From assembly GCA_003342895.1 (NCBI GenBank), contig PTFA01000396.1, forward strand, positions 121,584 to 185,583: a stretch of 64,000 bases of DNA, in the 5' to 3' direction. The notes below the pieces were generated by a model. That model was not told where the DNA came from. It was given only the letters and a program-made list of their open reading frames with translations, and made no database searches. The stretch is from Casuarius casuarius (taxonomy: Eukaryota > Chordata > Aves > Casuariiformes > Casuariidae). Shown here piece after piece: positions 11,801 through 21,483 of the stretch (within the stretch, counting starts at the first letter, position 1; each line of letters starts with the position of its first letter). Position numbers and translations under genes: made by a program.

Positions 11801-14800
11801 AGGACAGTGTGGGAGGGTGCTGCTGATGAAGGCTCCTGCTCTTCGCTTGAATTCAGAGAGTTCTCAGGCAGGTGGGATTGATTTGTCTCTCAGTAGTTGC
11901 CACCTGCTATCTGCTCTGGCAGCTTGAGCCATGCAGGAGACCTTGTTGCACTCGTTACGTGGGACAAAGCATGCTGAGAAATTTGGGGGTTGATTAAACA
12001 AACCTTTCCAGATGGTGATATGGTAAAAGGAAAAATAGGTCCACGACAAGGCACAAGCTGTTCTGTTTGGCACAGTGTTTTGAATTTTTTTTTATTTCAA
12101 GCTATAAGAGAATGCTAAAAAGTTCAGAAGCCTTTTGCAGGGGGAAATTCCGTAACTGACCTCAGTGGTGAAGGGACCTGGTGACAAGTTCCAGAAAGGA
12201 AATGCTGTTTTTTCCAGTCTTCTGATGAACTTCAGTCTAGTCTGCTCTTCTTTAATGGGCAATATCCAATGCCATGCACTTTCCTGTGGCTTCATTCTTG
12301 TGTGTTAGTGTAAATATCTGCACTGATACTGGCCCTTTTTCTGTAGAAAATATGGTCCCAAAGGACATGAGATTATTAGATCTTCTGAGCACATGCCATG
12401 TCCCTGATATATTGCTGTAAAGTACCAGGAATGATTTTAAATGCTGGAGAACAACCGTGCATGATGGTAAGACTTGTATGTGTAGAGAAGAGGGGAATAG
12501 GGTGCACGAAGTCTCTACTTGTTCAGCTAGGAAAGGGCTAATTGTTTCTTCCTTTGCCCCAGATAATGGTCTGGAACCTCGACACCAAGGAGGCTGTCCT
12601 CTCGAACCCCGTGAAGATCCTCGACGTTCACAAAGATGTGATCCTCTCCATGTCATTCAACACAGATGGCAGTCTCCTTGCCACAGCCTGCCGGGACAGA
12701 AATATTCGTCTGATAGACCCTCGTGCAGGAGCAGTCCTACAAGTAGGTTGGATTCAGAGGTTTGTGGTCCAACTTATCTCACTTAGGGTGTGTTTCCTCT
12801 TCTGGGTAGACTCACTTCCACTAATGAAGACACATCTGTGCTCTGCATTGCCCAAGACACCAGGTGTTGGTATTGCCTTCATGAAACTCTTGCTGCCACT
12901 GTTGAAAAGAGGGTTTCTGCCTCCCGCTCTTAAGCCCCTTGCTCTCTGAAACCCCTCTTGAAGTGCACTGTTTTAATAGCTCTCTCCTGCAGTGCTCTAA
13001 GTACTTCTGTGGGACGCCTTGGCATGCCTGGGTAGAGATCAGGGGACAGGTGGATGCAAGTGTCTGTTTGTCCCACTGCCAGGGTTGTTTGTTGTTGTCC
13101 GTACTTTGTATCTGTTGGTATGGTGAAATTGATTACCTTTGTAGGTATTTGCACAGATCTGTGTACAGAGTCCTACCTAAACCTAACTGGGACTGCCCCC
13201 TTGCAAATATGTGAATCACCAGTTAGAGAGAAGGGTTGTTTTTTTGAAATGGCTCTGAAGAGTTTAAGCCACCTTTTTCAGACCCTCATGAAATCTTGCT
13301 TACTAGTTGAATCAGGCTGAGCAGATCTTTTGGACGTGACCAAAGTCAGAGATCTCATGTAATGTGAAACGTACCTTTACAAAGATGGTCTGGGGTGCCT
13401 TAGCCAGCCCAGATAAGGTTCATGGGTGATGGAAGGTGGTTTCTTGTCATGATATGATTTCTCATGCAATTTTTTACTGCAGGAGGGGAACATGCTTTCT
13501 TGTATTCAGGTGATGTGCCTTGTCTCTCTATAGGAAGCCAGCTACAAGTCTCACAGAGTCAATAAAGTCTTGTTTCTTGGAAACATGGGAAAGCTGCTCT
13601 CTACTGGAACATCTCGGTGGAATAATAGGCAGATTGCATTGTGGGATCAAGTGAGTTGGACTAGCAATCTTAACTTAACCAGCTGCAGTTTTCTCTCTTT
13701 TGCTGTCACTTTAACTTTTCTACCTGCCAAATACCCAATAATTGGTCTGTAACAGCAATTCAGAAGGGGCTTGTTGAACTCTTAAGGGGGATAGATTTTA
13801 CTGTTATGATGCTCAAAACCTGAAGCATAGAAATCCATCACAGCAAAGGCAATGTTGTGTCAACTACAGGAAGAAATGATTAGAAGGACCTTTGCATGAT
13901 CAGTGTAGTTCTCAGTAAAAAGAAACTCTTAGCAGTCTTACTGGCAAATTGTCATTGGCACTGGAAGAGAAATGAGCACCGTAGACAGCTTACTCAGGTG
14001 ACAACCTCAAGGGAGGAAAAGATCTGTTTTTTTCTGAGGATTCTTTATACTCGAGTATTGAGATAGCTCTTATGAGCCCCCTGCAAGACATAATCTCTTA
14101 TCATAGTGGCTGCTAGACTGATGAGACCTTGCTGTCCTTTACTAACTCTGAAGTTTCATATGCAGTGAAACTCTTTCCCTCCGTCACCATCTCACTTTGT
14201 CCCTCTGTGTCAACTGCATTGTGGCACAGTCTTCTGTCTCTTTGCTGCATTGGTACCCCTTGTACTAGACAAGCTGGTAGACTTGGTCTCTGATTTGCTC
14301 TTGGGCTGTGCTCAGACACAGTATGTTTGAAGAAGTGAGGGGCAGTGGCACTGTGCTCCTCTCCAAAGGCTTTCTGCAAAGCTGAGCAGTGATCTGACAC
14401 AAGGATCTTGCATCAGGGTCTTGCTGCCTTCAGAGCTGCCAACAGAGCTGGCCACAATGTTAGGGAGCACAGTGGGAAGGCTGATGAGGCCAGGTATGTG
14501 CAGCCTCTTTAGAGACAGGCATTGGCACCGTAGCTGCTCAGCAGGCACCTGTTGCAGGACCACATCTGCCCATGTCATTGTCACATCTAAAAAGAAACTC
14601 TGGTTTTCTGGAGTCTGTATCTGTGCAGTTCTGCAGAACAAAATATGTGTTAACCCTGCACTTGACACGTATTTATGTGACATTAGCCAGACTTGTCTTT
14701 GGATTGCTGTACTCTACCCTGTTGGTCCTCCCTGCATTGCTCCCTTCAGCTTCCCTGTAGCTTTGCACAAGGCTGGCAAGTCTTGTGTATGCAGTGGTGG

Positions 14801-17800
14801 CACCATCCAGTTACCAGGCCTACCCACATAAGGCCAATGGAGGCTTTTCCCCTTGCAATAGGCAACAACCCACTGTGTAGTGTAGAGGCCTCTCAGCCAG
14901 TGGAGGCTGTTCTTGCTCTTAGGGTGGATGGTGCACTGTTGTGGAGGTTCCCATCTCAGTTAGAGATGATGAGGGAACCTGACATTCAATGTGCAATGCA
15001 CACATATCCTGAAGGATACTCACTGAGAGTGCTGGCCCATATGGCCTTCATGTCAAGGCCACTTTTCTCCTTGTATCGTCCCCTGAAGTGTCACCAGGTG
15101 CCTCAGATACTGAGGTAGGAACTGATGTGCTCTGTCAACAGTCAGGGGAGCATCAGGGAGCCAGGGACAGAGCACCTATCTCCCACCTACAGAGGTATGA
15201 AGGAGTCTGTGCATAGTCCTCTGCTCAGGGCAACTGTCCATGGCTTGGGGTCATCACATCGACTCCTCTGGGGGTTCATGTTAGGTGTCCCTGATTTGAG
15301 GTCACTGACATGCAATTCCACCAGTTTGTTTTTCCTGTGTCCTGCCCAGAACGACCTTTCTGTGCCTTTAATGGAGGAGGATCTGGATGGCTCCTCAGGA
15401 ATCCTGTTTCCCTTCTACGACTCAGACACACACATGCTTTATATTGTGGGAAAGGTAAGTGCTTTCCATGCCAGTGAATGGTGGCCTGTCCGATTCTTCT
15501 CCCAGCCTGCATTGCATCACCCACCTCACTCAGGGTGAAGTCAAAGGTGCTCCTGAGGCACGTTCACCTAAGATGATAAGCTGATGGGATGGGGCCTGAA
15601 GGTCCTACAGAATCAGGCTACATATTCTGCTGCAGGTATGCCATGCTTACCACAGAGAGGTGCATTGCAGAGCCCTAACCTTCCACACAGGAGTTGGGGG
15701 GTAAATATTTTGGCAGGAGGTGCTCCTATTCATGACCTTGCAGAGCTTTTGGGGCCAGGCACTCTTCTCAGACCCTCAAGCAGAGCAGCGGAGCCTGGCT
15801 TATGTTCTTTTTTTTTGCCTTTAGGGTGATGGAAATATACGGTACTATGAGATAAGCCTTGAGAAACCGTACCTGAACTACCTGATGGAATATCGTTCTC
15901 CTTTACCGCAGAAGGGAATTGGTGAGTGGTAGTGTGTATGTTGAGTGTCACAGCAGGGTGGTAGCTTCTTTGTCTTAGAGGCTGTCTGAATGCAGGAGTA
16001 TTCAAAATATCTGTATAAAAGACAGTGGGTCAGACTGCCATCTCCATCCAGTTTTATGTGCGCACCAATGTTGTGTCAGCCCAGCTCAGCTATATATCCC
16101 AGGTGGTACTACAGGGTCACAGCCTGGCTGGGTCTCTTCTGACCAGCTAAGCATGGACTGGGCAGCTTAACTCTTGCATCCCCTGTCAAGGTGGAGGGGA
16201 GCGTCGTCTGAATTTAGAGGTTCAGAGCCCTCCCTGCCTGTAGGGAATCTGCTCCCAGATTTACAGCATTGAACTCTGACGTTGTTTCCACTCCGGGATT
16301 TCTCAGTGCATTATGGGTGCCCCATATCTTTGTGCCTTCACTCTTATCTCTTGCCGAACTTCTCCTGCGCTGGCATTTCCCAGTTGGAAATGGACCTGCT
16401 GTGCTTAGGTCACCTATCCTCATTTGGAGACCATTGCTCATTAACCTACCTGCATCCTACCCCAACGTATTAGAGCTACCGAATTGGCTTTCAGCCTTCA
16501 GACCCTTTTGGTAGTTCTTCCTTGAACTTCTCCCAGTTTATCCCATAAGTGAAATTTCTCTGTAGACTGATATATGTTTAGGATCATTTGCCACCCCTCC
16601 ATAGTACCTGAAGACACTCCCATTCTTCCAGAACATTGGTATACATGTTTAGCAGCCACTGTCCTGGATTTTTTGCTTGCAGGGCCCCTCCAGAAAACTG
16701 TTGTTCTAAAGGAATAAATCATTTACAGCTGAACCAGAAGATCTCTCCTTTATTCATTTTTTTCAGTCTCCCCAATATACAGCATCCTGATTTTGTGTTC
16801 TTACAGTTTTTTTAAAAATCACTCCATTAAATGGAATTGTACAAATGCTTTTAAAAGGCCTGAGTGTATCAAATCTGCTAACACAATTTGGTGAGCTGAT
16901 CAAAAATACTGCTAAATTTACTGCAGAATAGCTTTTCTCAATACTGCAAAAAAAAAGTACAAGGTAGAGGAATGGACTTTAGAGTCACATTTGGCTGAAT
17001 GCATAAGATAAGAAGCAAGTCTTTCATGTAGAATCTACTGTTTAATGAAATTGCTTGGTATTATTGCTAAGCAAAGCTTCTGCAGGACTCAGTGAAGTGA
17101 GCTTTATAAGGAGAGGCAGTATTTTTTGTTAAGGCAGTTGACGTGGTTCTAGGATTTTGAGTGCACAAGCTTGTGGGAGAGAAATCCACTGAGGATACTG
17201 AGTACTTTTAGACACCATGTCTGGCTTGGCCTGTCCCTGAGTCACAAATGGTTGTTGTCTGAAAGATTAGATTTTTGCACTGTTATACTCCATCCTGTTT
17301 TCAACCACTGTTGGGGATAGTATGTTGAGCTGGAAGGACCTTTGCCATGACCTGTACAGCTATTCCGGTGTTGTTTAGGTATCTGGAAATCCCTTCCTGG
17401 TGATCCTGATAACTAAATCCTGCGGCATCACCTACCCATTTTGCTCAGTACTGGTCACTCTTACCTGCAGCTCATGAAAATAAATAAGGACTATGAGGCT
17501 TGACATGGGAAATACAGACACTATGCATAACTGTGTGGTCTGACAGAAATAAGTGATTGAATCACACCTGTTGATTTGTTCTGCTGAGCCAGTTTTGGGT
17601 GCAGATTTTAGACTATACTGCTAAGGAGCTGATGCTGTGACTCCTGTTGTTTGATGGCACTTTTTTTTCCTGGTGGATGACATTAACTTTCCTAGGAAGA
17701 TTTGTGCACCATTTTTCTTGTGCTCTCCCATCAGGAATAATGCCAAAGAGAGGCCTCGAAGTGTCAGCCTGTGAGATTTTCCGTTTCTACAAATTGATCC

Positions 17801-20800
17801 CAACTAAAAGTCTCGTTCAGCCCGTCTCCATGATTGTGCCTCGACGGGTGAGTTACCCTCAGGTCACACCTGTTTCCAGGACAGATATTGCTGAAAAAGA
17901 GGGCAGTACTCCTCTCTGTGGCTCCTGGGGGTCAGGAGAGCAGGTGGAAAAAGGGATTTTCTCTTTCCTGGGAGGAGGCACAGAGCAGGGCAGCTTGTGG
18001 GACAACCTTGCCAATAAATCCTGGTTGTGTAGCTCAGGAGTTATGTCTCTACAAAAGCCAGCTTTCTTGGGTAAGACACGCTCATCAGACTGCTCTGCCT
18101 GGATGTGACAAGTGCTCTGACTGCTGGGTCAACTGGCTGACTGTAAACTCCATCAGTCGGTGGCACCTGTTTGTCCTAATGACAAAAGGGAGAGGGGGGT
18201 TTGGGGCGATGTTAAGGGATACATGAACTGCTACTTGAGGAAGGAAGAAGAAATCCCCTGGGGAGGAAGGAACGGTGTGTGCCCAGCTCTGTACCCAGCG
18301 GGCACAGGAGACATCCGCCCGAGAGGCAGTTGTTCTGCAGTGTGTAGAGCATGATCCATTGCATTGTGAGTGCCGTAAAAAGAAGTCTCAGCAGGCTCTA
18401 AGCTGGCGCGGCTGGAAGCCAGGCTTGGATGGTCTGGTGTCTTGCTGACCAAGACAGGTCTGCAGGTTGTGTCTGTGAGCTTGGCATAGATTTGGCCATA
18501 GCCAACCACAGTCACAACTGCTTCAGACTCCTGCGGTCCCTATGTCCCAGGTGATGAATATGTAGCCAGCCAAGGTAGCTGGCCGATGGGTTTGTGAACA
18601 GATGTATATCAAAAATGCCAGTAGTGTGCCCTGCTCTTCCAAAAATGTTGGAAGGTGTGAGTACCCTAAGCAGAGCCAAGGCTTGTTGAAACCACCAGTC
18701 ATGCAGGTTCCTCCAACATTATCTCCTCAGCCAGTTTTCCTCAAATCACCTTATGATTTGTGCTTCCAAGCAATGATTTGGGTGAGGAGGAGGGAGGCTC
18801 AGGGCGGGTGAGAAGATTTTGTGTCCCTGCTGATGAGTGATCCTGACACCCTTCCTGTGCTGAGGTAGAACGAGTGACCTTCTCTGCTGTGCACAGGCAT
18901 GCGTGGTCCCTCTGAGCACAGTGCCAAACCTCGCTGTACCCAGGGGCTGAAGTAGTGACTCTGGACATCCTGTTTGCTTGCAGTCGGAGTCATACCAGGA
19001 AGACATCTACCCCTTGACTACTGGAGCGCAGCCAGCACTGACAGCACAAGAGTGGCTAAACGGAGTTAACAAAGGTCAGCACATGGAGAGCAGCCCAGCC
19101 CTTCAGCTCCCCGGGGCTTGGGTAAGCTGCCACTGGCTCTCTGGCCTGTTAACTGCCAGAGACGTGGGAAATGAGGAAAACGAGAGACGAAAATTACAGC
19201 TATAAACCAAAATAATTTGGTGGCTGAAATATTCCCCACTGTGAACTCTGGAAATCTCTCCCGTTGAGTGCTTTCATATTTATCCCCGCAGGTTGTTTGA
19301 ATGCATTGCTTACTGCTGATATCTGAGTGTGGTCTGTGAGTGCTAACCAGCCACCTGCCTCCTTTGTAGGGCCTCTGCTGGTATCCCTGAGACCAGGCTC
19401 TGGAGCTGTGAATTCCTTACCGCAGTTTCTCGAGCCTGAGCCACTCCTGAAAACTACAGCCCCAAGCCAAAACCGGGATCGGGGAGGAAGGATGCCACTG
19501 GAGGAGATGCAGAAGCGAAGTGAGGTCCAAGGCAGCAGGAAGCAGCTAAAAGTGGAAGAGGCATTACTGAAAAAAGAGCAAACGCGCCTGTCCAATGGCT
19601 TTGACATATTTGAGTGTCCACCACCAAAAACTGAAAATGAGGTGCGAAAGTGTCTGGGGCTGTGGGGGGATATCCAGAAGCAGCTGGCAAAAAGATGCCA
19701 TTCATGAAGTGTCGGGATCTGGAAGGGTTTGTGTTGCAGGGCCTGGGCAATTGCAGAGCTCAGAGCCCCCCAGCTCTGAGGCCTGCACTTCCAATACGCA
19801 TCTTCAGGTTCCCTACATGAGTGAGCCCTGTTCCTCAAAGGTGGAGCAGTGTCATTACCTTCACCATCAGCAGAGGGTATGGAAGTGGAAGGACTTGCTG
19901 TGTCAGGGTCAAGCTGTGCCTTCTTACATGTCCCCTGTGACAGAGTGAGCTCTTCATTCCTTGCAATTGCAGAAATTCTTTATGCCCTTGCTACCACATG
20001 AAAAGCAGAAATGTGCTGCTGTGGGAACCAGCAGCGCCCTACCTGAGGGGCTCTGGAAAGGGAGAGAGGAATTAGTATTTCCACTTGTTAGGCATTCTTG
20101 TGCCACAGACCTGCCTGATTGCTGGCAAGGAGGTTCTTGTGACCTCCAGTTTCTGGAGGAGATGAGAGTTCATGCAATGCAGCCTTCTGCATGAACAGCA
20201 CTCAGAAAGCCAGGTGAGGTGGGAGGGACCCCTCTGGAAGGTGCTCTGTGTGCTCCACTCCATCAGCATGTGGTGCTTCAGCATCTCCTTTTCCCTTCTC
20301 TCCGGTCCTCCAGCACCTAAGCAAGTTGGAGTCCATGGAGGAGACAGCTCTGAGAGCAATACTGCCTGCTGGGTTGGCTCTCTGAAGTGGCTGGTCTGAA
20401 TTGCCTATCTGTATTGTGGGCTCCCGGAGTGGGACAGGGGCTGGCTCTGCTCCTGCCTTACCAGCCCACCACTGAGGGACGCTTTGGCAGTGCAGTGCCA
20501 TCGAGGCCTGGCTGCTGGTCAGAGCCTGTTGCTGGGAATGGCTCCAGCAAAGGTCCAGGCAGGTCTATCTTCCAGCAAAGGTTTGTGGTCTGTCTGCAGC
20601 CGTGGCCAGCCCTGCCCTGTGCAATACATGAAGTGCACAGTGGTAGATCTCTGTGGTAGTTTGCAAGCCCCCGGTCATTTGGAGCTCAGGGACATTTTTG
20701 AGTGACTGGTCACTTGTTTGCATTTAGGAGCCCTAGAAGGATTAAGTTCCCATAGCCTTGCTCTGACCCTGTTTTCATCTATGCAAAATTTTGGCATATA

Positions 20801-21483
20801 CACCTTCATGAGTGAGAATATCTCATGATGTGAAAGTGAAGAAGGGTCTTTTTCTGGGTGTTTCTAAGTCTGCCCCTGGAGGTTACAGAAGTGGCATTGG
20901 GACCATTGTGGAGCTGGGTGCTCTACTGCCCACGCAGTGAAAAGCTATGCTAGTTCCAGCCGGAGAGGACAAAGGAAGATCAGAAGGAAAAATGAGGCCA
21001 GAGAGACAAAGGGACTTGCCCAAAGTAACAGTGGGGGATGTGGCAGATCCAGAAACTTAGGCTTTAGATTTTCTGTGTCGAGGCTCTGAGTCACCAGTGG
21101 CATGAAGACCGTTTTCCGTGTTCTTTTCTGCTGAGTTAAGGGCTGTGCCTTTAACGAATGGTGTTGGGAAAGGCCCACATGCATCGCCCAGGCTCGTGGT
21201 CAGCAGGAGCACTGCTGATGGCCAGTCTATTAGAGAACATCTCCCCTTAGAGGCTGTTCCTCCCAGAAGTGATGTGACAGGACTGATTGCATTTAAGAGG
21301 ATAAGTGTGTGTTTTCTGTGTCAGAGAAATAAAGTGTGACTTTTCTTACAGCTCTTGCAGATGTTTTACCGACAACAGGAAGAAATCCGGAGACTACGTG
21401 AGCTGGTAAACCAGAGAGACATCCAGATTAAACAGCTGGAGCTGGAGCTCAGAAACGTCTGCAAGGATGCAGGCAGGTACTGA
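2604..21483 (+). CDS. CORO2A: Coronin 2A, complete coding region in 11 exons
   Basis: Coding exons are 2604-2804, 7870-7986, 11433-11582, 12563-12742, 13534-13650, 15350-15454, 15825-15921, 17735-17847, 18984-19074, 19370-19641 and 21352-21483. Every intron starts GT and ends AG, all junctions keep frame, and the product is 524 residues, close to the 525 I recall for human CORO2A. Order of parts: coronin N-terminal region (1-65), WD40 propeller (about 70-290, with WD-like ends such as [14 protein letters not shown] and SSGYDYKIMVWNLD), conserved C-terminal extension (about 290-400), variable linker (about 400-460), then [10 protein letters not shown] and a coiled coil (482-517). TAQEWLNG and LVSLRPGS favour CORO2A over CORO2B. 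Family knowledge: type II coronins bind actin, and CORO2A is also described as part of the NCoR corepressor complex. The promoter and 5' UTR exon are outside the window. Confidence 0.96.
3934..4100 (+). repeat. Old CR1/L3-type LINE remnant, forward
   Basis: The stretch starts with GGAATACTG and continues with AAAAGGATACAGAAAAG, AATTAAAAT, then GAAGTTAGGTCTCATCAG and GGAAAAAAAGACAAATGAAGG. That order matches the 3' part of ORF2 in CR1/L3-like LINEs (the 'lead to a pool of fragments' region before the 3' UTR). It is strongly diverged, so the boundaries are approximate. Confidence 0.55.
5436..5730 (+). repeat. CR1 LINE 3' fragment, forward
   Basis: The sequence follows the CR1 3' end in order: AGACTCTTCTCAGTGGTG, GGACAAGAGACAATGGG, GAACACTGGAACAGGTTGCC, GTTGTGGAGTCTCCATCC, GGGGTTGGACCAGATAATCT and a terminal ATTCTGTGA. 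It is a 5'-truncated copy, as is usual for CR1, and is non-coding in practice. Confidence 0.9.
7870..7986 (+). CDS. CORO2A: CORO2A coding exon 2 (residues 68-106)
   Basis: The exon is 117 nt and phase 0 at both ends, with acceptor TTTCCAG and donor GTAAGT. It encodes [23 protein letters not shown] and ASCSEDAT. This is the first WD40 blade: the GH dipeptide (CGHKG) and the turn before the WD at the start of the next exon. Confidence 0.96.
9219..9940 (-). repeat. CR1 LINE fragment, reverse
   Basis: Read on the + strand it begins with ACAGAATCACAGAACCAT and runs through the reversed CR1 order: CTAGCCCAACCTT, AACCTCCAAGGATGGAGA, GGGCAACCTGTTCCAGTTC, CTCCAGACTGAACATGCCCA, CTCCCTCAGCCTCTCCTCA and TTGTCCACCAGGACCCCAG. 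At about 720 bp it is one of the two longest CR1 copies in the window. The inner boundary is approximate. Confidence 0.9.
10117..10700 (-). repeat. CR1 LINE fragment, reverse
   Basis: It starts with ATAGACTCTTGGTACCTGG and GGGACCTCCAGGTCACCAG. It then shows the reversed CR1 order: GAGTCCCACAGCCTCACTGG, GGTGCTGTCCCTGTGCATCT, CATCCCCAGGCTGAACA and TTGGTGGCCTCCACTGGA. It lies about 180 bp from the preceding reverse CR1 but carries its own 3' end, so it is a separate insertion. Confidence 0.85.
11433..11582 (+). CDS. CORO2A: CORO2A coding exon 3 (residues 107-156)
   Basis: The exon is 150 nt and phase 0, with acceptor CATTCAG and donor GTGGGT. It encodes [14 protein letters not shown], then [16 protein letters not shown] and [10 protein letters not shown]. 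It completes the first WD blade (KIWD) and supplies the GH and structural-turn residues of the second. Confidence 0.96.
11583..12562 (+). other. CORO2A: CORO2A intron between coding exons 3 and 4
   Basis: This is a 980-bp intron with donor GTGGGT and acceptor GCCCCAG. I see no repeat or conserved ORF in it. Confidence 0.8.
12563..12742 (+). CDS. CORO2A: CORO2A coding exon 4 (residues 157-216)
   Basis: The exon is 180 nt and phase 0, with acceptor TTGCCCCAG and donor GTAGGT. It encodes [32 protein letters not shown] and [18 protein letters not shown]. This is the third propeller blade. The VW dipeptide fills the WD position at the end of blade two. Confidence 0.96.
12743..13533 (+). other. 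CORO2A: CORO2A intron between coding exons 4 and 5
   Basis: This is a 791-bp intron with donor GTAGGT and acceptor CTATAG. Nothing recognisable lies within it. Confidence 0.8.
13534..13650 (+). CDS. CORO2A: CORO2A coding exon 5 (residues 217-255)
   Basis: The exon is 117 nt and phase 0, with acceptor CTATAG and donor GTGAGT. It encodes [20 protein letters not shown] and [17 protein letters not shown]. The SRWN...ALWD signature is highly conserved in coronins and ends a WD blade. Confidence 0.96.
13651..15349 (+). other. CORO2A: CORO2A intron between coding exons 5 and 6
   Basis: This is a 1.7-kb intron with donor GTGAGT and acceptor TGCCCAG. It contains overlapping short ORFs near 14.4-15.1 kb with no recognisable domain. 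I saw no repeat family I can name. Confidence 0.8.
15350..15454 (+). CDS. CORO2A: CORO2A coding exon 6 (residues 256-290)
   Basis: The exon is 105 nt and phase 0, with acceptor CTGCCCAG and donor GTAAGT. It encodes [25 protein letters not shown] and MLYIVGK. The FPFYD.D..ML motif belongs to the last propeller blade of coronins. Confidence 0.96.
15455..15824 (+). other. CORO2A: CORO2A intron between coding exons 6 and 7
   Basis: This is a 370-bp intron. A T-rich tract (TTCTTTTTTTTTGCC) precedes the acceptor TTTAG. Nothing else was recognised. Confidence 0.85.
15825..15921 (+). CDS. CORO2A: CORO2A coding exon 7 (residues 291-323, split codon)
   Basis: The exon is 97 nt, starts in phase 0 and leaves one base (G) of codon 323. 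Donor is GTGAGT. It encodes [11 protein letters not shown], then [11 protein letters not shown] and PQKGI. This opens the conserved C-terminal extension after the propeller. Confidence 0.95.
15922..17734 (+). other. CORO2A: CORO2A intron between coding exons 7 and 8
   Basis: This is a 1.8-kb intron with donor GTGAGT and acceptor CCATCAG. It is AT-rich from 16.7 to 17.1 kb. No repeat or gene was recognised. Confidence 0.8.
17735..17847 (+). CDS. CORO2A: CORO2A coding exon 8 (residues 323-360)
   Basis: The exon is 113 nt and completes the Gly codon split by the previous intron. Donor is GTGAGT after CGACGG. It encodes [20 protein letters not shown] and SMIVPRR, the most conserved block of the coronin C-terminal extension. 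Confidence 0.95.
17848..18983 (+). other. CORO2A: CORO2A intron between coding exons 8 and 9
   Basis: This is a 1.14-kb intron with acceptor CTTGCAG. The exon-8 reading frame stays open well into the intron (to about 18108), but the added residues resemble no coronin sequence, so I treat it as intronic. Confidence 0.8.
18984..19074 (+). CDS. CORO2A: CORO2A coding exon 9 (residues 361-391, split codon)
   Basis: The exon is 91 nt and leaves one base of codon 391. Acceptor is TTGCAG and donor GTCAGC. It encodes [20 protein letters not shown] and [10 protein letters not shown]. The SYQEDIYP...EW motif ends the structured part of coronins, and TGAQP.LTAQEW is the CORO2A version. Confidence 0.95.
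19370..19641 (+). CDS. CORO2A: CORO2A coding exon 10 (residues 391-481), variable linker
   Basis: The exon is 272 nt. It begins [15 protein letters not shown], continues through a Pro/Ser/Arg- and Lys/Glu-rich linker of low similarity to mammals, and ends [18 protein letters not shown], which is conserved. The acceptor is a good TTTGTAG. The donor is the non-optimal GTGCGA, and the frame stays open for 21 codons past it. Confidence 0.92.
19642..21351 (+). other. CORO2A: Last CORO2A intron
   Basis: This is a 1.7-kb intron with donor GTGCGA and acceptor TTCTTACAG. ORFs inside it are short and unrecognised. Its first 66 bases could be translated as an alternative tail if the intron were retained. 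Confidence 0.8.
21352..21483 (+). CDS. CORO2A: CORO2A last coding exon, coiled coil (residues 482-524)
   Basis: The exon is 132 nt including TGA at 21481-21483. It starts [19 protein letters not shown], as in other type II coronins. Hydrophobic heptad positions 493/500/507/514 (a) and 496/510/517 (d) form the oligomerising coiled coil. The final seven residues are CKDAGRY, unlike the tail I recall for human (from memory). Confidence 0.95.
   Translation, partial: LLQMFYRQQEEIRRLRELVNQRDIQIKQLELELRNVCKDAGRY

Noticed and set aside
17848..18108. Extension of CORO2A exon 8 past its donor in an open frame
   Set aside because: The donor GTGAGT is strong and the next exon resumes the conserved SYQEDIYP motif exactly; the read-through residues are not coronin-like.
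19200..19838. 212-codon ORF on the minus strand, the longest in the window
   Set aside because: It lies exactly opposite CORO2A exon 19370-19641, which is clearly coding on the plus strand; the minus-strand peptide resembles nothing.
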